From Acidobacteriota bacterium (GTDB taxonomy: Bacteria > Acidobacteriota > Aminicenantia > Aminicenantales > Saccharicenantaceae), in NCBI GenBank assembly GCA_028749115.1, contig JAQURD010000002.1, positions 1-53,428 on the forward strand: DNA of 53,428 nucleotides, given 5' to 3'. Made by a program: the position numbers and the translations under genes. The notes beneath the pieces were generated by a model. That model saw only the letters and a list, made by a program, of their open reading frames with translations, was not told the origin of the DNA and made no database searches. Of the stretch, positions 43,008-52,106 are shown one piece after another (within the stretch, counting starts at the first letter, position 1; each line of letters begins with the position of its first letter).

Positions 43008-44507
43008 TTAGCATTTTCGGAGCCACTGGTCTATAGCCCGGGCCGCCCGCCGTCCATCGCCCATAGCCAGGATGACGGTTGCTCCGCCTCTGACCGCATC
43101 TCCGCCGGCGTAAATTCCCTCGAGGCTGGTGGCCATCGTTACTGGATCGGCTTCAATATTCCCCCATCGTCCGAGTTTTAACCCTTCTACCTGGCGGATC
43201 AAAAGAGGATTTGGACTCTGGCCAATAGCCACCACCGCCAGTTCAGCCTCAACTTCGAATTCTGATCCAGGCACAGGCACAGGTCTTCGTCGGCCCGAAG
43301 CGTCTGGCTCGCCTAAGGTTAATCTCTGAAGGACCAGACCTTTAAGCCGTCCCTTTTCATCCCCTAAATAACGGCTTGGAACAGTCAAAAAATTGAACTT
43401 GATTCCTTCTTCCTCAGCGTGCTTGACTTCTTCTACCCGGGCAGGCATCTCTACCCGGGAGCGGCGGTAATAGATGGTTGCCTCCTTAGCGCCCAGCCTC
43501 AAAGCAGTCCTGACTGCATCCATAGCCACATTGCCACCGCCAATGACTGCCGCTTTTTTAACCACCGGCACCGGTGTATCATACTCAGGAAATTTAAAAG
43601 CCTTCATCAAATTGACCCGGGTCAAATATTCATTGGCCGAAAAAACCCCGAGAAGATTCTCTCCGGGAATATTCATAAAAGATGGCAGTCCAGCCCCGGT
43701 ACCGACAAAAAAAGCCCGGTAGCCAGCCTGGCTGAGATCAGTCAGAGTAGCTGTTCTTCCGACCAGAAAATTGGTTTTGATCTCCACTCCCAGGCTGCGA
43801 ATGAAATCAATTTCCTGATTGAGAATGGAGCGTGGCAGGCGGAATTCAGGAATTCCATAAGTCAGAACGCCGCCCGGGAGGTGAAGCCCCTCAAAGACCG
43901 TCACCTGATAACCGAGGCGGGCCAGGTCAGCCGCCGCTGTCAAACCGGCTGGCCCCGAACCGACAACTGCTATCTTTTCACCTTTAGCCTGGCCACAGGC
44001 AGATTCATTAACAGTTTGATCATTACACCTGACATAATCAGCGGCAAATCTTTCCAGATGACCAATGGCTACCGGTTCTTTACCGGCTTTGATCAGATTA
44101 CAGTTTTTCTCGCACTGGACTTCCTGGGGGCAAACCCGGCCACAAATTGCTGGTAGCCCATTAGTCTCCCTCAGAGTGGCCAGAGCCAGGGCGATTTCTC
44201 CGCTTTCAATATATTTAATAAAAGTTGGAATATCTATGGCTACCGGGCAACCGGAAACACAACCCGGATCACTACAGTCGAGGCAGCGCTGAGCTTCTTC
44301 CCTGGCCATCTCAAGAGAATAGCCCAGATTTACCTCCAGAAAATTAGCTGCTCTTCGGGCCGGTGGTTGTTCGGGCATTTTATGGCGCTGACTCTCCAGG
44401 CGCTTTCGGACTGAAACATCCCGGCGGAGGGCTTTCCTCCATTCCTGTTCGCGCTGCCGGCTTAATTTTTCCTTTAAGCCCGGTTCGAGAATATCATCTT
44501 TGCTCAT
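43008..44507 (-). CDS. nfnB: NfnB/GltD-like NADPH-binding flavoprotein, two [4Fe-4S]
   Basis: 499 residues. N-terminal ferredoxin-like helices bind two [4Fe-4S] clusters (Cys75, 78, 83, 87 and Cys122, 126, 132, 136). An FAD-binding domain follows (VVGSGPAGLTAA), then an NADPH domain (VIGGGNVAMDAVRTALRLGA, YYRRSR), then a second half of the FAD fold (GIYAGGDAVRGGATVI). This matches the glutamate synthase small chain and NfnB, where one FAD bifurcates electrons from NADPH to ferredoxin and NAD. NfnA just upstream (10-base gap) favours the Nfn reading; no gltB large chain is present. Last gene of the operon. Confidence 0.9.
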   Translation of the reverse strand: MSKDDILEPGLKEKLSRQREQEWRKALRRDVSVRKRLESQRHKMPEQPPARRAANFLEVNLGYSLEMAREEAQRCLDCSDPGCVSGCPVAIDIPTFIKYIESGEIALALATLRETNGLPAICGRVCPQEVQCEKNCNLIKAGKEPVAIGHLERFAADYVRCNDQTVNESACGQAKGEKIAVVGSGPAGLTAAADLARLGYQVTVFEGLHLPGGVLTYGIPEFRLPRSILNQEIDFIRSLGVEIKTNFLVGRTATLTDLSQAGYRAFFVGTGAGLPSFMNIPGENLLGVFSANEYLTRVNLMKAFKFPEYDTPVPVVKKAAVIGGGNVAMDAVRTALRLGAKEATIYYRRSRVEMPARVEEVKHAEEEGIKFNFLTVPSRYLGDEKGRLKGLVLQRLTLGEPDASGRRRPVPVPGSEFEVEAELAVVAIGQSPNPLLIRQVEGLKLGRWGNIEADPVTMATSLEGIYAGGDAVRGGATVILAMGDGRRAARAIDQWLRKC

Positions 44508-44517
44508 TGATTGAACC

Positions 44518-45351
44518 TTAATCTAAGGTTTTATTCAGGTAACTGGATAGGGCCTGTTCTTCCTGACGGAGGAAGGCTTTCCGCCGGTTAAAATATTCTG
44601 CCCAGTCAACTCCATGGCCATCAAACTCAGGCCCGTCCACACAGGCAAAATAGGTCTGGCCATTAACCGTCACCCGGCAAGCACCGCACATGCCGGTACC
44701 GTCAACCATAATTGGATTCAAATTGACCATGGTTTTTAGATTCAGCTCCCGTGTAATTTTCGAAACAATAAACAAGAGATAGCTGCAGCCCATGACCACT
44801 ACTCTGGATAGCTCTGGATTGTTATTCTTTAACTGTCTGATAATTTTCCCGAGCTCATCCCCGGAAGCAAAACAATCAGCTTTAAGAACTTTTAGATAAC
44901 CGTCAACTACTTTTCTTATTTTTTCTTCCCAGAAAATAAAGGCCTCATCCCGGCCCTCAGCCAGAAAGGTCACCTTATTTCCTTTTTGCTTAAGTTCCCT
45001 GGCTAGTGGATAAAACCCAGCCAGGCCATAGCAACCGCCAACTAAGAGAACCTGACCAAAATTACCTATCTCAGCTGGCCGCCCGAGTGGACCGGCCACC
45101 GCCTGAATAGAATCGCCGGCTTTAAACCTGGCTAACTTTCTGGTACTCACTCCTAAATTCAGGAAAATGAGGTCAATAGTTCCCTGGTCCTCGTCCCAGT
45201 CAGCCAGACTAATAGGCACCCTTTCTCCCTTTTCATCTGGAATGACTATCACGAATTGTCCGGGGCGAGCTGACCTGGCAATCTCCGGCGCCTCCACTAC
45301 CAGGCGGAAAATATTAGGCACCAGCCGCTCGGCTAAAATTACCCTATTCAT
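44518..45351 (-). CDS. nfnA: NfnA-like ferredoxin-NADP reductase subunit
   Basis: 277 residues. FAD/NAD-binding subunit of the PyrK/NfnA type: an FAD beta-barrel with RPGQFVIV, a nucleotide domain with VLLVGGCYGLAGFYPLA, and a C-terminal [2Fe-2S] site, DGTGMCGACRVTV...FACVDGPEFDGH, with the Asp and three Cys. In Nfn this subunit exchanges electrons with NAD(H) while NfnB handles NADP(H). Its start overlaps the NuoG-like stop by 8 bases, so co-translation with that subunit is expected. Confidence 0.9.
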   Translation of the reverse strand: MNRVILAERLVPNIFRLVVEAPEIARSARPGQFVIVIPDEKGERVPISLADWDEDQGTIDLIFLNLGVSTRKLARFKAGDSIQAVAGPLGRPAEIGNFGQVLLVGGCYGLAGFYPLARELKQKGNKVTFLAEGRDEAFIFWEEKIRKVVDGYLKVLKADCFASGDELGKIIRQLKNNNPELSRVVVMGCSYLLFIVSKITRELNLKTMVNLNPIMVDGTGMCGACRVTVNGQTYFACVDGPEFDGHGVDWAEYFNRRKAFLRQEEQALSSYLNKTLD

Positions 45352-47866
45352 TTTTCAGCTCCACCCATCCCTTGACTATTCCCTGGTGATAGATATCTGA
45401 CAGAAATCCATCTATCAAAAGCGGCCTGATTACCAGGACTCCTGGTGTAATGCCAGAATCAGGTTTAATCTTGCCTTTCAACGCCTTACTCTCGAGCTTG
45501 ATAACTATCTCCTCACCGGCCTCCAGCCCGAGGTGGCTAATATCGCTGGGATTAATCAAAACAGTACCGGGATTTCTGGCCTGCTGGTATCCAGGAACTC
45601 CCTCCGTTAAATTAAAACCACCATAAAGATCAAGATTTTGCTCAACCACGATGATAAATTCCTCTGTCAGCATTCTTTCCTTTTCTGAAGAAAGAGAGTC
45701 ACCAATCTTTTCCATCATTGTCCCGGAAAGAAAATATCTTTTCATTCCAGGTTTAAGAAGAGAAGTTGCGGCCGCTCCTGGCCGTTCAGAAAGATTTATA
45801 TTCATTTTAGAGGGTGACCATTCAGCTCTTCCCAGTTCGGCTCTAAGTTTATTGAAAATGGTCTGATCAGATACCGGATGTCCCTCCTGCTCCCTGGTCG
45901 AGGGACTTTCTTTAAGCTGCCCCGTATAGTCAACCAGATGCCCGCTTTCTCCAGGCCAGAAGCTGGCTGGAAGAAAAACATGACTTAAGTCAGCCAGCGA
46001 CGAGTTAAAAAATAGATTATGGACGGTCAGAAACTCCGGTTTCTCAGTAAGCGGGATATCTCCATAGACATAAAGATTCCTGACTTTTTTCGCTTTTATT
46101 TTGTTTTCAAGCTCTTTTATCTCATCCAGGATCTTAATCTGCCCCTGACCAGCCAGGCCGGCCAGAAATTTTTCATTTATCTTGGAAGACAGAGGCCATA
46201 TCCCGGCCCCAAGCGCCAGGCTCAGATTCCAGACAGCCAGTAAATTTTCTTTCCAGTTTTTTTGCCTTAAAAAGCGCTGGCCAAAAATAAATGTCCAGGA
46301 CTTACCTGAGGCTAGGAAATCAACTATGGTTTTAACAGAGTCTGAATTCAATCCACTGGCCAGAGCCAGATCTTCTGGCTGATAATGTCTAAGTTTTTCA
46401 GTTAGCTCTTTCCAGCCGGGCCATGATTTCAAGCAATCTGGTCTATCCAGCCAGAGCCTCAATACGGCCAGAAGGGCCAGATCTTCTTTACCAGGTAGAG
46501 GTTTGAGTTTGAGGTCAGCCTGCCCTTCCAGCGCGTTTGACCCGGAGTCAAGGACAACCATTCTTGATCCGGCCTTAAGCTGCTTTTTGATTTCCAGCCA
46601 GAGAGTTACCGCCTCGGATTTAAGATCAGAATCGATTATAAAAAAGCATCCGTTTTCTGGTAGTTTCTCAGGAACTGATGAACAATAGTTTAAACCAACC
46701 TGGTTTTGCTGCTCAAATTCTATCAGCCTGGTCAAGAAATTTTCCGGATAATACCAGAAGATATTTTTTAAGCCGAGTTCCTGACCAAGATGGATAAAAG
46801 ACAGTAAATTCTCAATTGTATTTGATTCAGCAAAAATAAAGGCTGTTTCCTCCGGATTGGTTTCTTTCAGACTGGTCACCACGGCCGATAGAGACTGCTC
46901 CAGTGAAGCCTTTTCCCGGCTGTTTTTGATTCTGACCGTCTGAGACTCAGCTAATTTATGATCAGCCAGCAAGCCTTTTAAACCGAAACGGCCGCGAACA
47001 CAGCCCAAGAAAAAAGCCGGTTTTTCCCCGGCGGCAGGAACAATTCTCCGGCAGACTTTATCTTCTCCAATTTCTGCCTCCAGCTCGCAGCCACAACTGC
47101 AGAGAGGGCAGACAAATTTTTTTGTGCTAATTTTTTCTCCTCTGGCCGGAAACAAGCCTTTTTCAGACATGGCTCCAGTCGGACAAACATCAAGACAGGC
47201 ACCACAAAAACTGCAATTACTGGCCTGAAGAGACCGGTTATAAAACGTGCCAATGGCTGTTGCTTCTCCCCGGTTAACAAAGGTCAGAACATTTTCTCCC
47301 CTGATTTCTCCACAGACACTGACACACCTTCCGCAGAGAATGCAAAGATTCGGATTATGAATAATGAAGGGATCTTTTGACCATTGAGGACGGTTACGAT
47401 CTTTGAACTCAAAGCTGACTTTTTTAATATTTAGATAGGAAGCTACCCGCTGCAAATCGCAATCACCATCTTTAGGACAAAAGATACAGCCCCCAGGATC
47501 GAAAGCCTTGCTCATGGTCACCTTCAACTCATCACAATCAGCTTTTTCCGAACAGAGCAGGCAAAAATACGGATGCTCACTTAAAATCATTTCCAGAGTG
47601 GTCAGCCTCAACTTTTCCAGTTCTTCTGATGAGGTCTCAACCTCCATTCCCTCTTCAGCCAGGGTGGCACAGGCCGGGGCAAATGACGGCCGGCCTTTAA
47701 TCTTAATAAGGCAAAGGCGGCAACTGGCCAGGGGCGGCAATCCTTCCAGCTCGCACAGAGCCGGGATATAAAGGCCAGCCTCCCGGGCAGCCTGGAGGAC
47801 AGAAATTCCTGGCCTGGCCTCAACCGGCCGGTCATTTATTTTTAGGCTTAAAGATTTTTTCTCCAT
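45344..47866 (-). CDS. NuoG/FdhA-like iron-sulfur subunit with an apparently non-catalytic molybdopterin fold
   Basis: 840 residues. N-terminal [2Fe-2S] ferredoxin (Cys38, 49, 52, 66); His-Cys cluster motif (His98, Cys102, 105, 111); a second Cys-x2-Cys-x5-Cys motif (127, 130, 136); two [4Fe-4S] of ferredoxin type (175, 178, 181, 185 and 218, 221, 224, 228); then a molybdopterin-oxidoreductase fold with its own cluster (253, 256, 260, 289). The Cys or Sec that ligates Mo/W in formate dehydrogenase is not seen in the expected place, where the sequence reads IFWYYPEN, so it probably acts like NuoG as an electron conduit. It begins directly after the NuoF stop (no spacer) and overlaps nfnA. Confidence 0.9.
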   Translation of the reverse strand: MEKKSLSLKINDRPVEARPGISVLQAAREAGLYIPALCELEGLPPLASCRLCLIKIKGRPSFAPACATLAEEGMEVETSSEELEKLRLTTLEMILSEHPYFCLLCSEKADCDELKVTMSKAFDPGGCIFCPKDGDCDLQRVASYLNIKKVSFEFKDRNRPQWSKDPFIIHNPNLCILCGRCVSVCGEIRGENVLTFVNRGEATAIGTFYNRSLQASNCSFCGACLDVCPTGAMSEKGLFPARGEKISTKKFVCPLCSCGCELEAEIGEDKVCRRIVPAAGEKPAFFLGCVRGRFGLKGLLADHKLAESQTVRIKNSREKASLEQSLSAVVTSLKETNPEETAFIFAESNTIENLLSFIHLGQELGLKNIFWYYPENFLTRLIEFEQQNQVGLNYCSSVPEKLPENGCFFIIDSDLKSEAVTLWLEIKKQLKAGSRMVVLDSGSNALEGQADLKLKPLPGKEDLALLAVLRLWLDRPDCLKSWPGWKELTEKLRHYQPEDLALASGLNSDSVKTIVDFLASGKSWTFIFGQRFLRQKNWKENLLAVWNLSLALGAGIWPLSSKINEKFLAGLAGQGQIKILDEIKELENKIKAKKVRNLYVYGDIPLTEKPEFLTVHNLFFNSSLADLSHVFLPASFWPGESGHLVDYTGQLKESPSTREQEGHPVSDQTIFNKLRAELGRAEWSPSKMNINLSERPGAAATSLLKPGMKRYFLSGTMMEKIGDSLSSEKERMLTEEFIIVVEQNLDLYGGFNLTEGVPGYQQARNPGTVLINPSDISHLGLEAGEEIVIKLESKALKGKIKPDSGITPGVLVIRPLLIDGFLSDIYHQGIVKGWVELKNE

Positions 47867-49774
47867 TTAATTATTCCCCGTAGTTGCTTGATTGACCTGC
47901 TGATTATTCTGCCCGCTGACCTTTTTAATTGCCTGAAATTCTTCAGGACAGACTGAAGAACAGATACCACAAGCCTGGCAGGCGGATAAATTAATCCGAG
48001 GTAAGCCACCTGGCCCAACCTCAATCGCACCATAAGGACAGGAATTCAGGCAAAGCTGGCAACCTGAGCACTGATTTTCATCAATAATATAGGATATGAG
48101 TCCGGGACAGACCAGCGCCCGACATTTTTTCTCATTTATGTGCTCCTCAAATTCATGGCGGAAATAACGAAGAGCTGTCAGCACAGGATTGGGCGCCGTC
48201 CGCCCCAGCCCGCAAAGTGAAGCCTGTTGCATGGTCAGGCCAATTTTCTCCAGCAGGTCAAGGTCAGCCAGTTCTCCCTGCCCTTTGGTTATTTTTTCGA
48301 GAATTTTAACCATCTGCTGTGTACCAATCCGGCAGGGAACACACTTTCCGCATGATTCTTCACAGGCAAATTTTAGAAAATAAAGAGCCAGATTGACCAT
48401 ACAGGTATCTTCATCCAGAGCTATTAATCCGCCCGAACCCATAATTGCCCCGGCCTGAGGTAAAGATTCATAGTCAACCTTAAGATCAAACAATTCAGCC
48501 GGCAAGCAGCCGCCAGACGGTCCTCCTATCTGGACAGCTTTTATTTTCTTCCCTTTTCTGGCCCCACCACCTATTTTATTGACAATTTCATTCAGGGTTA
48601 TTCCCAGTGGCACCTCGACCAGACCGCTATACTTAACATGACCAACCAGTGAAAAAATTTTGGTCCCTTTACTCTTATCCGTTCCGGTTTTTGAGAACCA
48701 GGCAGCGCCGGAGCGAATGATCAAGGGAACATTGGCCCAGGTCTCAACATTATTGATGACCGTTGGTTTACCCCATAGTCCCTTGACTACTGGAAAAGGA
48801 GGCCTCTGTCTGGGATTAGCTCGCCGCCCTTCAACTGAGGCAATCAGAGCAGTTTCTTCACCTGAAACAAAGGCACCGGCTCCCCTGATAAGCTCCAGAT
48901 TAAAAGAAAAATCTGTGCCTAAAATCTTTTCGCCTAACAATCCAGCCTGATGAAGAGTGTCAATGGCTTCGTCCAATCTCTCTATGGCCAGGGGATATTC
49001 CTGGCGAACATAAATGAAACCGCAGCTAGCACCAACCGCATAACCACCAATCATCATTCCTTCCAGAACACTATAGGGATTGCTCTCTAAAATCCCTCTA
49101 TCCATATAGGCTCCGGGATCTCCCTCATCTCCATTACAGATCAAATACCTGGGTTGAGCCTCAGCCCGTCTGGCCAGTTGCCACTTTAAACCGGTAGAAA
49201 AACCGGCTCCGCCTCTTCCTCTTAACCCGGAAGCAGTTATTTCCTCTATCACTTCTTCCGGTGTCTGCCGGCCTAAAACTAACCCGAGTGCCTGAAAACC
49301 TGCATGCCCCAAATAATCATCAAGGCTCAGTGGATCCAGGTCAAGCTGCCTGTCAATCAGCCAGCGAACCTGACCCTGGTAAAAAGGCAATTCTTCCAGT
49401 CTGGCACAGATTTTCTGGCTGTCTTCATCCTTAAATCCCAGCTCGGGGATAAATTGGCCGTTAATTCCTGTTTCCAGCAGAATATGTTTTACATCTTTGG
49501 CCTTGATATCTGGATAAAAATATTTCTCGGGAAAAATAATGACTTCGGGTTCGAGCTGACAGAAGCCGTGACATCCAGTTAATTTGAGCTCAATTTTACC
49601 GGCCAGACCAAGTTCTTTTATAGCCGCCTCAAAAGCTGACGCCAGGCTTAAGGCTCCCGAAGCCCGTCCACAACTGGCTGCTGACAGGCTGATTATTCTA
49701 AAAGAAGGCTGGCTCCGCTTTTCTTCATGATAATCACTGAGTTCTTTTAGAGAATTAAATTTCACAGGTTTCAT
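47867..49774 (-). CDS. NuoF-like NADH-binding flavoprotein (HydB-like) with extra ferredoxin domain
   Basis: 635 residues. A thioredoxin-like N-terminal domain (Cys35, Cys68, Cys72) precedes the NADH/FMN core: RGRGGAGFSTGLKW (NADH), NGDEGDPGAYMDR (FMN), and the [4Fe-4S] Cys475, 478, 481, 521. Two further [4Fe-4S] follow at 569-579 and 599-609. This is the layout of HydB/NuoF of bifurcating hydrogenases and Stn. The N-terminal [2Fe-2S] normally needs four Cys, but the first (CKGTGC in HydB) is lost: Leu30/Ser31 replaces it, so that cluster may be missing or altered. The start overlaps nuoE by 20 bases. Confidence 0.93.
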   Translation of the reverse strand: MKPVKFNSLKELSDYHEEKRSQPSFRIISLSAASCGRASGALSLASAFEAAIKELGLAGKIELKLTGCHGFCQLEPEVIIFPEKYFYPDIKAKDVKHILLETGINGQFIPELGFKDEDSQKICARLEELPFYQGQVRWLIDRQLDLDPLSLDDYLGHAGFQALGLVLGRQTPEEVIEEITASGLRGRGGAGFSTGLKWQLARRAEAQPRYLICNGDEGDPGAYMDRGILESNPYSVLEGMMIGGYAVGASCGFIYVRQEYPLAIERLDEAIDTLHQAGLLGEKILGTDFSFNLELIRGAGAFVSGEETALIASVEGRRANPRQRPPFPVVKGLWGKPTVINNVETWANVPLIIRSGAAWFSKTGTDKSKGTKIFSLVGHVKYSGLVEVPLGITLNEIVNKIGGGARKGKKIKAVQIGGPSGGCLPAELFDLKVDYESLPQAGAIMGSGGLIALDEDTCMVNLALYFLKFACEESCGKCVPCRIGTQQMVKILEKITKGQGELADLDLLEKIGLTMQQASLCGLGRTAPNPVLTALRYFRHEFEEHINEKKCRALVCPGLISYIIDENQCSGCQLCLNSCPYGAIEVGPGGLPRINLSACQACGICSSVCPEEFQAIKKVSGQNNQQVNQATTGNN

Positions 49775-50270
49775 CAGATTTTTCCCCGGCCGTCAGCCCG
49801 GCTACAATTTTCTCTATTTCTTTTAGATTGACCCGGGCATGATACTGCCCATCAACCACAACTACCGGACCAATAGCACAACAACCAAGACAATTGACCG
49901 TTTCCAGAGAAATACTTTTTTGCCGGTCGTAATCGCCAGCTTCAATACCAAGAAGTCTGGAAAATTCCTTCATAATGGCTTCTGAGCCCCGCACATGACA
50001 GGCAGTTCCCTGACAGACCTTGATATGATGAGCACAGCTCTGGTTTAGTTTGAAAGCTGAATAAAAGGTCAGAATGCCAAATATTTCAGCCGGTGATACT
50101 GAAAAATATTGGGCGGCAAGCAAAACCACTTCTTCAGGGAAATAGCCCAGGTGGTTTTGCACCTGGTGAAGAAAGAAAATCAAATTCTTCCTCTCAGGCG
50201 ATATGCCCTTTAGCAGACTCTCGGCTACTTGCCGGGCATGGTTCTTTTTGATTGTAACTTTTTCTATCAT
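49755..50270 (-). CDS. NuoE-like [2Fe-2S] subunit
   Basis: 171 residues. Helical start, then a thioredoxin-like [2Fe-2S] domain with VCQGTACHVRGS and NCLGCCAIGP, giving four Cys in the NuoE/HydC pattern. It partners NuoF to take electrons from NADH. The ATG at 50270 overlaps the amidohydrolase stop in an ATGA junction, so its translation is probably coupled to that gene. Second gene of the operon. Confidence 0.95.
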   Translation of the reverse strand: MIEKVTIKKNHARQVAESLLKGISPERKNLIFFLHQVQNHLGYFPEEVVLLAAQYFSVSPAEIFGILTFYSAFKLNQSCAHHIKVCQGTACHVRGSEAIMKEFSRLLGIEAGDYDRQKSISLETVNCLGCCAIGPVVVVDGQYHARVNLKEIEKIVAGLTAGEKSDETCEI

Positions 50271-51880
50271 CCTACCATTTCCGTCCGGTCAAAGATTATT
50301 TGTCCATCAACAATGGTCATCAAAACTTTCGCGGACATTATGTCTTCTGGCTTTATTTTCAAAAGATGGCGGTCGAGAACAACTACATCGGCCAGCTTGC
50401 CAGGCTTAATTGAGCCTTTTTCATTTTCAGAAAACTCAGCATAAGCTGCCTTTATAGTATAAGCCTTAATAGCTTCTTCCACTGAAATCTTTTCTGCCGG
50501 AATCCACCCGCCGGGATAGCGGCCATCAAGCGTTCTCCTGGTAGCGGCTGCATAGATACCGGCCAATGGGTCAAGCGGCGCGACTGTCCAGTCAGAGCCA
50601 AAAACCAGAGTAGCTCCTGATTGCAATAGTGAATTAAAAGCATAGGTGCTTTTAATTCTTTCCGGACCAATTCTTTTCTCTGCCCAGCAGCCATCATCAA
50701 TCAGGTGATAAGGTTGAGCTGAAACAATAAGGCCAAACTGCCCGAAACGGGCAATATCCTGTCTTCGCAAGTGCTGCGCATGCTCCACCCGCCAGCGGAG
50801 GTCCCCTGGTTCCAACTGATCAAAAACTTTTTGATAAAGATCAAGAATAATGGCATTAGCCCGGTCACCGATGGCATGAACCGCCACCTGGCAGCCCGCC
50901 CGGCCAGCTTGAAGTAGTCTTTTTTCCATGATTCCTTCGGGGTGCATGTGGCTGGCTAACAAGCCATAAGTTTCGGGCTGATCATTATATGGTTCGAAAA
51001 AATAAGCTGTGCTGGAACCCAGAGAACCATCGACAAAGCCCTTAAGGCCAGCCAGCCTCAGAAAGGAATCATCTATCCTGATTTTTTTCTTAGCCTGAAG
51101 AAAGTTATCAATATCAGATATTTGATCATAAACGTAAAGCCGGGCACTTAGCTTGCCCTTCTGGCGCAGGCTATCATAGACCTCAAAGCTGGAAAGGTCT
51201 GACATATCATGAATCGAAGTGACTCCATGAGCAGCAGCTTCTTTTAAGGCTGCTCTCCCGGCTGCTTGCTTCTCTTCATTGGATGGTGGCGGGATAATTT
51301 GATAAACAAGATCGCAGGCAGCATCTTTTAAGATGCCAGTTGGCTCACCGGTCACTGTATCTTTTTCAACTTCACCGCCGGCTGGCGAAACAGTATTTTT
51401 CCCAATTCCGGCCAGTTTTAAAGCCAGGCTGTTAACCAGAACCATATGCCAATCAAAGCGATTGACACAAACCGGATTATCTGCAGTTGCTTTATCTATC
51501 CATTCTTTCCGGGGATATTCAGGTGGATCAAATTGCTCCTCATCCCAGTCTCCATTAACTATCCAGGCACCGGCTGGAAGCACGCCAGCTTTAGCGGCCA
51601 GCCGGTTAATAAACTCTTCCCGGCTCTGGCAGTCGCGCAGCTGGACAGCCTTCAGAGCAAAGCCGCCATTTAGAAAATGGGAATGAGCATCTATAAAACC
51701 TGGCAGAACAAAAGCGCCCTTTAAATCTATTATTCTGGTTGATGGTCCTATCAATTGTTTAATGTCTGAATCCTGGCCGGCAGTCAATATCCTATTCTTG
51801 TCTATGGCCAGGGCCGAAGCCTCAGGTTTATTTTGATCAACTGTCCAGACCTCACCATTGATCAGGGCCAGATCAGTCAT
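50267..51880 (-). CDS. YtcJ-like amidohydrolase (Amidohydro_3)
   Basis: 537 residues. Metal-dependent hydrolase of the YtcJ type: LPGFIDAHSHFLNGG (HxH metal ligands), DWDEEQFDPPEYPRKEW, VAVHAIGDRANAI and the closing SDWTVAPLDPL, all family hallmarks. Substrate unknown; relatives act on amides and formyl or acyl groups. ATG 51880 has AAGGAGAG 3 bases before it and starts MTDLALINGEVWTVD, the family's usual opening; an in-frame ATG at 51925 is less likely. Four-base ATGA overlap with nuoE makes it the head of the redox operon. Confidence 0.9.
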   Translation of the reverse strand: MTDLALINGEVWTVDQNKPEASALAIDKNRILTAGQDSDIKQLIGPSTRIIDLKGAFVLPGFIDAHSHFLNGGFALKAVQLRDCQSREEFINRLAAKAGVLPAGAWIVNGDWDEEQFDPPEYPRKEWIDKATADNPVCVNRFDWHMVLVNSLALKLAGIGKNTVSPAGGEVEKDTVTGEPTGILKDAACDLVYQIIPPPSNEEKQAAGRAALKEAAAHGVTSIHDMSDLSSFEVYDSLRQKGKLSARLYVYDQISDIDNFLQAKKKIRIDDSFLRLAGLKGFVDGSLGSSTAYFFEPYNDQPETYGLLASHMHPEGIMEKRLLQAGRAGCQVAVHAIGDRANAIILDLYQKVFDQLEPGDLRWRVEHAQHLRRQDIARFGQFGLIVSAQPYHLIDDGCWAEKRIGPERIKSTYAFNSLLQSGATLVFGSDWTVAPLDPLAGIYAAATRRTLDGRYPGGWIPAEKISVEEAIKAYTIKAAYAEFSENEKGSIKPGKLADVVVLDRHLLKIKPEDIMSAKVLMTIVDGQIIFDRTEMVG

Positions 51881-52077
51881 TGTCTCTCCTTCCGGCTGAT
51901 ACCCAAGCAGAAAAATGAGTGACAAAACCTTCAGAACAAATTCTTAAAAAAAAATCTAAATCTGTCTTCAGTTCTAATTTCCTTTCTGGCTGGCTTACTT
52001 TTCAGCTCTAATTTCTTCTTACCTGATTCTTTTTATGATCTCTGATTGAGCCGAGCCGGCTCCTTTCCTCAGGGTAT

Positions 52078-52106
52078 TTTATAAAATATCTTTACCAAGA
52101 AATCAA
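52078..52106 (-). promoter_or_regulatory. Promoter of the amidohydrolase-Nuo-Nfn operon
   Basis: Minus strand TTGATT (52106-52101), 17-base spacer, TATAAA (52083-52078). Predicted start near 52071, giving a leader of roughly 190 bases to the ATG at 51880. Confidence 0.5.

Noticed and set aside
43419-44156. 245-codon open frame on the plus strand
   Set aside because: Lies antisense to nfnB, whose motifs are unmistakable; no ribosome site, no recognisable domain.
43008-44507. Reading as glutamate synthase small subunit (gltD)
   Set aside because: No gltB nearby and NfnA is the direct neighbour, so NfnB is the better name.
45344-47866. Reading as a catalytic formate dehydrogenase alpha subunit
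   Set aside because: No Cys/Sec ligand in the expected loop and no fdhD or accessory genes around it.
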